64,000 nucleotides of DNA from Pseudalkalibacillus sp051842935. GTDB taxonomy: Bacteria; Bacillota; Bacilli; Bacillales; Fictibacillaceae. The stretch is from positions 434,001 to 498,000 of the forward strand of contig NZ_JBPXRR010000001.1 of NCBI RefSeq assembly GCF_051842935.1, in the 5' to 3' direction. The translations under genes and the position numbers were made by a program. Of this stretch, positions 61,870 through 64,000 are shown one piece after another. The notes below the pieces were generated by a model. The model was given only the letters and a program-made list of their open reading frames with translations, was not told the origin of the DNA and did no database searches. Within the stretch, counting starts at the first letter, position 1, and each line of letters starts with the position of its first letter.

Positions 61870-62172
61870 ATGAGTGAAAATAATGCAATTGTTAATGACA
61901 GAGCAGGCCAGACAAATAGTAACGCGATTATAGGTCTGGTGATGGGGATTCTGTCTCTTATAATCCCAGTGATCGGATTCATTCTTGGAGTAATTGGGAT
62001 TGTGATGTCGAGGAAAGCGCAGAAAGAAATTCAAACCACAAATGAGAGAGGAAAAGGATTAGCGACTGCAGGATTGGTGTGCAGCATCGTGGGAGTGGGA
62101 ATTCATCTGTTGTTTGCATTGCTTATCATTGTATCATTCGCGACTTTCTCTTCATTTGAAACAATGATGTAA
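61870..62172 (+). CDS. DUF4190 domain-containing membrane protein
   Basis: A 100-residue protein with two transmembrane helices (about 20-47 and 68-94) around a basic cytoplasmic loop. GLVMGILSLIIPVIGFILG with the repeated Gly/Ile pattern and GKGLATAGLVCSIVG identify DUF4190. Function unknown. The ATG at 61870 follows AAGGGGGCG; GTG at 61867 is possible. Confidence 0.85.
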   Translation: MSENNAIVNDRAGQTNSNAIIGLVMGILSLIIPVIGFILGVIGIVMSRKAQKEIQTTNERGKGLATAGLVCSIVGVGIHLLFALLIIVSFATFSSFETMM

Positions 62173-62199
62173 GAGCCTGGGATCCCAGGCTCTTTTTAT
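62171..62199 (+). terminator. Terminator after the DUF4190 gene
   Basis: AGAGCCTGGG (62172-62181) pairs with CCCAGGCTCT (62184-62193), followed by TTTTATT. Confidence 0.92.
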
Positions 62200-62211
62200 T
62201 ATTATTTTTTA

Positions 62212-62322
62212 GTGCCAGGTACCATTTCAAACCTCAAGCGTATCAAGGGAAGTGAAATGGTACCTGGCACCAATTCGGAAGCCAAGTCTACCAAGGGTTT
62301 TCAAATGGTACCTGGTACGGAT
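62212..62322. repeat. GTGCCAGGTACCAT repeat cluster
   Basis: GTGCCAGGTACCATTTCA (62212-62229) and its inverted copies TGAAATGGTACCTGGCAC (62255-62272) and CAAATGGTACCTGGTAC (62302-62318) form hairpins. Similar GGTACCTGGCACC-type repeats are scattered in many Bacillus genomes. It lies between DUF4190 and the P1 peptidase; its role is unknown. Confidence 0.85.
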
Positions 62323-63387
62323 CTACAAAAGACTGATCCCATGTTCCTCAATCAGGTCTTTGAAGGCGGGGCGTTCGTTTCCGTCTCGGCCGGTGACGTG
62401 TTCTGCGGTTGCGAGGACGTTGAGGACGGCTTCTTCCGTCGCTTCTCCAGCGGCTCGGAAGGCTGTGTCCATGTCTTCTTCGTGAATTGTCGGAACGGAA
62501 AGCAAGCGGTCCGGCTTTTCGTGCGGGATTTTCGTCGCTGTGGAGAACCCGATTGCGATTTCTCCGGAGCCTGTCGTGATGATGGAACCGGTACGAGAGA
62601 GGCCTGTGACGGTTCGCTTGATGATCCGGTTCAGTTGTCGTTCAGACACTGGCAAATCCGTTGCGACAATCATCATGATCGATCCTTTGTCTTTCTCTTC
62701 CCACGTTTTTAAGATGACTTCCTTCAATTCTTCTCCGACGGGTTTTCCGTTGATTCTCAAGTCACTCAATATTCCGAAGTTCGCTAATACAAGAATCCCC
62801 ATCGTATATGTACCATGTTCAAACTCCATCATGCGTGAAGCTGTTCCGATTCCACCCTTCAACGAGTAACAAAGCATGCCTCGTCCTGCGCCGACAGCTC
62901 CTTCTTCAAACTCCTCTGATGCATTCTGAATCGCTTTCCACACATGCTCTATCGTTACATTCCGAGCCCTAATGTCATTCAAGAACATGTCATTGCATTC
63001 ACCGACAATCGGGTTTACCGTTCCAGTCGTTTTTCCGATTTCAGGCGTTTGCTCTAGCATATATTCTATGAGCGCATCGGCTGCTGTTCCGATGCTGAGC
63101 GTGTTTGTCAGCACAATCGGCGTCTCGATTGTACCGAGTTCACTCATCTGGATCGTTCCCATCGTTTTACCGAAACCGTTGATGACGTGGCTAGAAGCGA
63201 TCAATTTTTCGCGGAAAAGATTGCCTTGGTGCGGCAGAATCGCTGTCACACCGGTTTGTGTATCTCCTTCATCCAATGTTACGTGCCCGACTGTCACGCC
63301 TTCCACATCTGTGATGGCATTCTTTTTTCCAGGCTGTAATCGGCCGATTTCCACTCCATAGTCCCGAATTCTCTTCTGATATAGCAT
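62323..63387 (-). CDS. P1 (S58, DmpA-type) peptidase
   Basis: N-terminal-nucleophile aminopeptidase of 354 residues. The fold is marked by ITDVEGVTVGHVTL near the start, GTVNPIVGECNDM, GAVGAGRGM and KGGIGTASR. The self-cleavage site is the Ser in KGSIMMIVATD, where the beta-subunit would begin with that Ser. DmpA-type enzymes release D-Ala or beta-amino residues; the substrate here is unknown. No signal peptide. The 3' end touches the repeat cluster. Confidence 0.92.
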   Translation of the reverse strand: MLYQKRIRDYGVEIGRLQPGKKNAITDVEGVTVGHVTLDEGDTQTGVTAILPHQGNLFREKLIASSHVINGFGKTMGTIQMSELGTIETPIVLTNTLSIGTAADALIEYMLEQTPEIGKTTGTVNPIVGECNDMFLNDIRARNVTIEHVWKAIQNASEEFEEGAVGAGRGMLCYSLKGGIGTASRMMEFEHGTYTMGILVLANFGILSDLRINGKPVGEELKEVILKTWEEKDKGSIMMIVATDLPVSERQLNRIIKRTVTGLSRTGSIITTGSGEIAIGFSTATKIPHEKPDRLLSVPTIHEEDMDTAFRAAGEATEEAVLNVLATAEHVTGRDGNERPAFKDLIEEHGISLL

Positions 63388-63463
63388 GATTACCTCCGTC
63401 GTGTATGATTTCTCTTTTTACCTAATACGGGATAAACGCCTTGAATTCCTGTCTTGATAAAAA

Positions 63464-63486
63464 GAGCCCACCCAAAAGGTGAGCTC
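63464..63486 (-). terminator. Terminator of the small gene at 63494
   Basis: GAGCCCACC (63464-63472) pairs with GGTGAGCTC (63478-63486) with one mismatch; on the minus strand a TTTTTAT run follows. Confidence 0.75.
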
Positions 63487-63493
63487 GGAAAGG

Positions 63494-63676
63494 CTATTGA
63501 TTCTGGTTCGTCGGATTGGTTCCGGTCGTTGTAGCACCGGTCAATTGGCTCAGTCCAGGAATCATTTGCGCCATGTTCTGCATGTTCGCATTTCGGCCTT
63601 TCATCATTCCGGAAACGGCAGCTCCTACACCGATTCCTGTGATAAAAGGTAACAACATGGATTGTCGCTGTCTCAT
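63494..63676 (-). CDS. Small Met/Gln-rich protein
   Basis: A 60-residue protein, MRQRQSMLLPFITGIGVG start, with one short Gly-rich hydrophobic segment and a low-complexity tail of Gln, Asn and Thr (GATTTGTNPTNQNQ). GGAGGTG lies seven bases before the ATG at 63676. Similar small YtxH/YrzS-like proteins exist in bacilli, but no firm family assignment is possible. Confidence 0.65.
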   Translation of the reverse strand: MRQRQSMLLPFITGIGVGAAVSGMMKGRNANMQNMAQMIPGLSQLTGATTTGTNPTNQNQ

Positions 63677-63822
63677 TACTGACACCTCCACTTCAGAAGT
63701 ACTCATCATGAGCCTTTTTATTGTCCGTTAACGGAGGTCGGTTCATACCTCAGATACGCATGTATAAATTTCCTTCCGATGAAGAAACATATAATCGATT
63801 TTAAGTATAAGGAGGAATCATG

Positions 63823-64000
63823 ATGGAATTTTGGAAAAAATGGAGTCGCAACACGAAGTTTATGGTTCTTGCAGGTGTGCTTCTCGTTTCTTTAGTCGCA
63901 TGTAACATGGACGAAGACAATGGTGAAGATGGAATGAACGAAGATGGCGCTGAAATCGAGAACATCAATGAGGATGGCGGCATCATCAGAGACGACGATC
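63823..64000 (+). CDS. Lipoprotein, 3' end cut off by window edge
   Basis: Begins MEFWKKWSRNTKF, then a hydrophobic signal with the lipobox LVAC; the mature part is strongly acidic (NMDEDNGEDG, NEDGAEIE). AAGGAGGAATC precedes two adjacent ATGs at 63820 and 63823. The frame is open to the window end after about 59 codons. Function cannot be told. Confidence 0.75.
   Translation, partial: MEFWKKWSRNTKFMVLAGVLLVSLVACNMDEDNGEDGMNEDGAEIENINEDGGIIRDDD

Noticed and set aside
61960..62172. Possible immunity or toxin role for the DUF4190 protein
   Set aside because: Context and sequence show only a small two-helix membrane protein; nothing supports a toxin system.
62212..62712. Plus-strand frames of 166 and 109 residues over the P1 peptidase
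   Set aside because: They are antisense shadows of a well-supported peptidase gene and begin in a repeat cluster.

Overview
The window is chromosomal DNA from a low-to-mid GC Gram-positive endospore-former-type bacterium of the Bacillaceae. The evidence is a GMP reductase very close to Bacillus GuaC, a complete aa3-type menaquinol oxidase operon (qoxABCD), a TcyP-type cystine carrier, FabI behind a FapR-like operator, S-box (SAM-I) riboswitches, strong AGGAGG ribosome binding sites, many TTG starts and abundant hairpin-plus-T-run terminators. I cannot fix the genus from sequence alone. No rRNA, tRNA, integrase, transposase or CRISPR array was seen.

Layout. 1-3.6 kb: guaC (cut by the left edge), an MBL-fold hydrolase and a DUF2207 membrane protein. 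3.7-13.3 kb: a clearly AT-rich defence island. It starts with an SBD-HNH type IV-like restriction nuclease and a HEPN-like protein. These are followed by a MORC/MutL-type GHKL ATPase, a Z1-domain helicase-like ATPase and a PD-(D/E)XK protein (DUF4420-like). A C5-cytosine DNA methyltransferase ends in a perfect terminator, and an AIPR-family protein and a Vsr nick endonuclease follow as separate units. This matches the MORC-associated restriction-modification-like systems described by comparative genomics. 13.4-21.1 kb: a secreted PHP-domain hydrolase, a collagen-like protein, a VOC/DUF1697 operon, a BBE-like flavin oxidase, and an ECF sigma factor with a putative anti-sigma factor.

21.6-25.5 kb: qoxABCD. 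25.5-29.6 kb: a 155-residue Cys-rich orphan protein, then two tandem S-box riboswitches controlling a flavin monooxygenase, a 33-residue membrane peptide and a sodium:solute symporter. This is a likely organosulfur scavenging operon. 29.8-30.1 kb: a 53-bp minisatellite. 30.1-43.6 kb: mostly small housekeeping and membrane genes: hydrolases, EamA, DinB, an ABC-2 exporter, tcyP, LytTR-DUF3021, MerR, CPBP and an XRE regulator with 21-bp upstream repeats. 43.7-44.2 kb: a second copy of the 155-residue Cys-rich family.

44.7-49.1 kb: two divergent secreted subtilases, the second with C-terminal SLH-like repeats. 49.2-51.7 kb: argF, a 21-bp repeat array, an ECF-like sigma factor and a VOC protein. 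51.7-52.9 kb: an unusual autoregulator candidate, in which a helix-turn-helix domain is fused to a degenerate F1-ATPase beta-like body, behind several AACGTAA operator-like repeats. 53-55.9 kb: a Sec-exported polymorphic nuclease toxin with an AT-rich toxin tip and YezG-type immunity genes. 56-64 kb: GyrI-like protein, fabI, an MHYT-PAS-GGDEF-EAL cyclic-di-GMP enzyme, a YunG-like protein, a GNAT acetyltransferase, DUF4190, a P1/S58 peptidase, a small protein and a lipoprotein cut by the right edge.

The most unusual items are the composite defence island, the HTH-F1-beta fusion with its operator repeats, the duplicated Cys-rich orphan family, the tandem SAM riboswitch operon and the swapped-tip toxin.
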